A stretch of 42,454 nt of DNA from Mycoplasma_H phocimorsus (lineage in GTDB: Bacteria; Bacillota_I; Bacilli_A; Mycoplasmatales; Metamycoplasmataceae). A program made the translations under genes and the position numbers. The stretch is from NCBI RefSeq assembly GCF_030077865.1, contig NZ_JASDDP010000006.1; one strand, 5' to 3'. This document shows positions 41,964 to 42,454 of this stretch, piece after piece. How positions within the stretch are numbered: the first letter of the stretch is position 1; each line of letters opens with the position of its first letter. The notes below the pieces were generated by a model that ran no database searches, was not told the origin of the DNA, and saw only the letters and a program-made list of their open reading frames with translations.

Positions 41964-42454
41964 TTATTTTTGTTCTTTATAATTTTTAATATCTTCTTTG
42001 TGAAATGATTTTAACATTTTAACATCTTTTTCCAGTCTATCCAATCTACTAGTAATTTCGTTATGATTAGTTTTAATCAATACAAGTAGCGAGTTAAGTT
42101 TGTTTTCTAATAAATTAAATTTTCTATCTCATTTATCTTCTAGCTTGCTAATTCTTGCTTCAAACTCCAACTTATCTTTTTGACGCTGTCTCTCGGCTTC
42201 TTCTTTATCTTTTTGACGCATTTTAAGAATTTTATTTTCAAATGAATTTAATCTTGCTTCAAACTCTAACTTATCTTTTTGGCGTTGTTTTTCAGCTTCT
42301 TCTTTATCTTTTTGGCGCTGTCTCTCAGCTTCTTCTTTATCTTTTTGACGCATTTTAAGAATTTTATTTTCAAATGAATTTAATCTTGCTTCAAACTCTA
42401 ACTTATCTTTTTGGCGTTGTTTTTCAGCTTCTTCTTTATCTTTTTGGCGCTGTC
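41964..42454 (-). CDS. Tandem-repeat coiled-coil protein (5' end outside window)
   Basis: The visible 163 residues are the C-terminal part of a protein whose start lies beyond 42454. They consist of RQKDKEEAE-type 11-residue modules arranged in a 44-residue (132-nt) repeat that includes EFEARLNSFENKILKM, followed by a unique tail with heptad spacing (LENKLNSLLVLIKTNHNEI, SRLDRLEKDVKML). No signal or membrane segment is seen in this part. The tail recalls DUF16-like coiled coils of mycoplasmas, but I cannot confirm it. Repeat copies are nearly identical at the DNA level, so copy number may vary. A strong terminator follows. Confidence 0.8.
42215..42454. repeat. 132-nt tandem coding repeat
   Basis: The block starting gacgcattttaagaatttt at 42215 recurs at 42347, 132 nt later, almost without change, and the second copy runs out of the window. 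Within each block, a 30-33 nt sub-repeat (tctttttggcgctgtctc type) recurs. Confidence 0.8.

Noticed and set aside
42129..42454. CRISPR-like repeats
   Set aside because: The repeats are contiguous, coding and without spacers, and encode a coiled coil.

Overview
The window is chromosomal DNA from a mollicute. Base composition is extremely AT-rich, and nearly every long reading frame is only continuous if TGA is read as tryptophan (genetic code 4). Gene content points to the Mycoplasma/Mycoplasmopsis/Metamycoplasma branch, perhaps the hominis cluster: an ECF transporter core, a lipoprotein nuclease, Mycoplasma-type surface lipoproteins, an Ig-protease-like (MIP) lipoprotein and an F1-like ATPase operon. 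The species cannot be named from this sequence alone. Coordinates below join the pieces on either side of in-frame TGA codons.

Left part (1-11,409). After an IS30 transposase remnant and tRNA-Gly come three minus-strand transcription units. The first is ecfA1-ecfA2-ecfT-nfo (4282 to 663), an energy-coupling module for vitamin/metal uptake plus endonuclease IV. The second is a lone lipoprotein with an internal membrane segment (5919 to 4573). The third is a six-gene operon, nusB-tlyA-csd-lipoprotein nuclease-engB-anchored protein (11409 to 6324), in which genes overlap or are 1-12 nt apart and which ends in a good intrinsic terminator.

Middle (11,479-27,290). On the plus strand lie recO, a LacI-type regulator, a DUF4298 gene, and an asnS-glycosyltransferase-like-RDD protein-pcrA-membrane protein operon (15913 to 22473). 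The last gene of that operon looks like a decayed GGDEF/EAL or GdpP-type protein. On the minus strand lie pyrG, a small membrane protein, and ileS-lspA-tRNA-Thr followed by rplM-rpsI-tRNA-Ile. nusB, recO and lacI appear to start from leaderless mRNAs.

Right part (27,421-42,454) is the most interesting. One minus-strand operon of about 14 kb begins with a MIP-type serine protease lipoprotein. It continues through a protein with about 12 membrane segments, a 164-aa unknown, gamma-like, epsilon-like, a 717-aa Pro-rich secreted/anchored protein, alpha, beta, and a 1009-aa surface lipoprotein with InlB-B-like repeats. Every junction but one overlaps (1 to 23 nt), and the exception is a 10-nt gap. 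This matches the alternative mycoplasma F1-like 'X0' (Type 3) ATPase that accompanies the immunoglobulin-cleaving MIB-MIP system. Both nucleotide-binding subunits keep catalytic motifs, but no a, b, c or delta subunit is present. A plausible reading is an ATP-driven surface machine that helps process host antibody. MIB is not next to MIP here; upstream is a tandem-repeat coiled-coil gene cut by the window edge.
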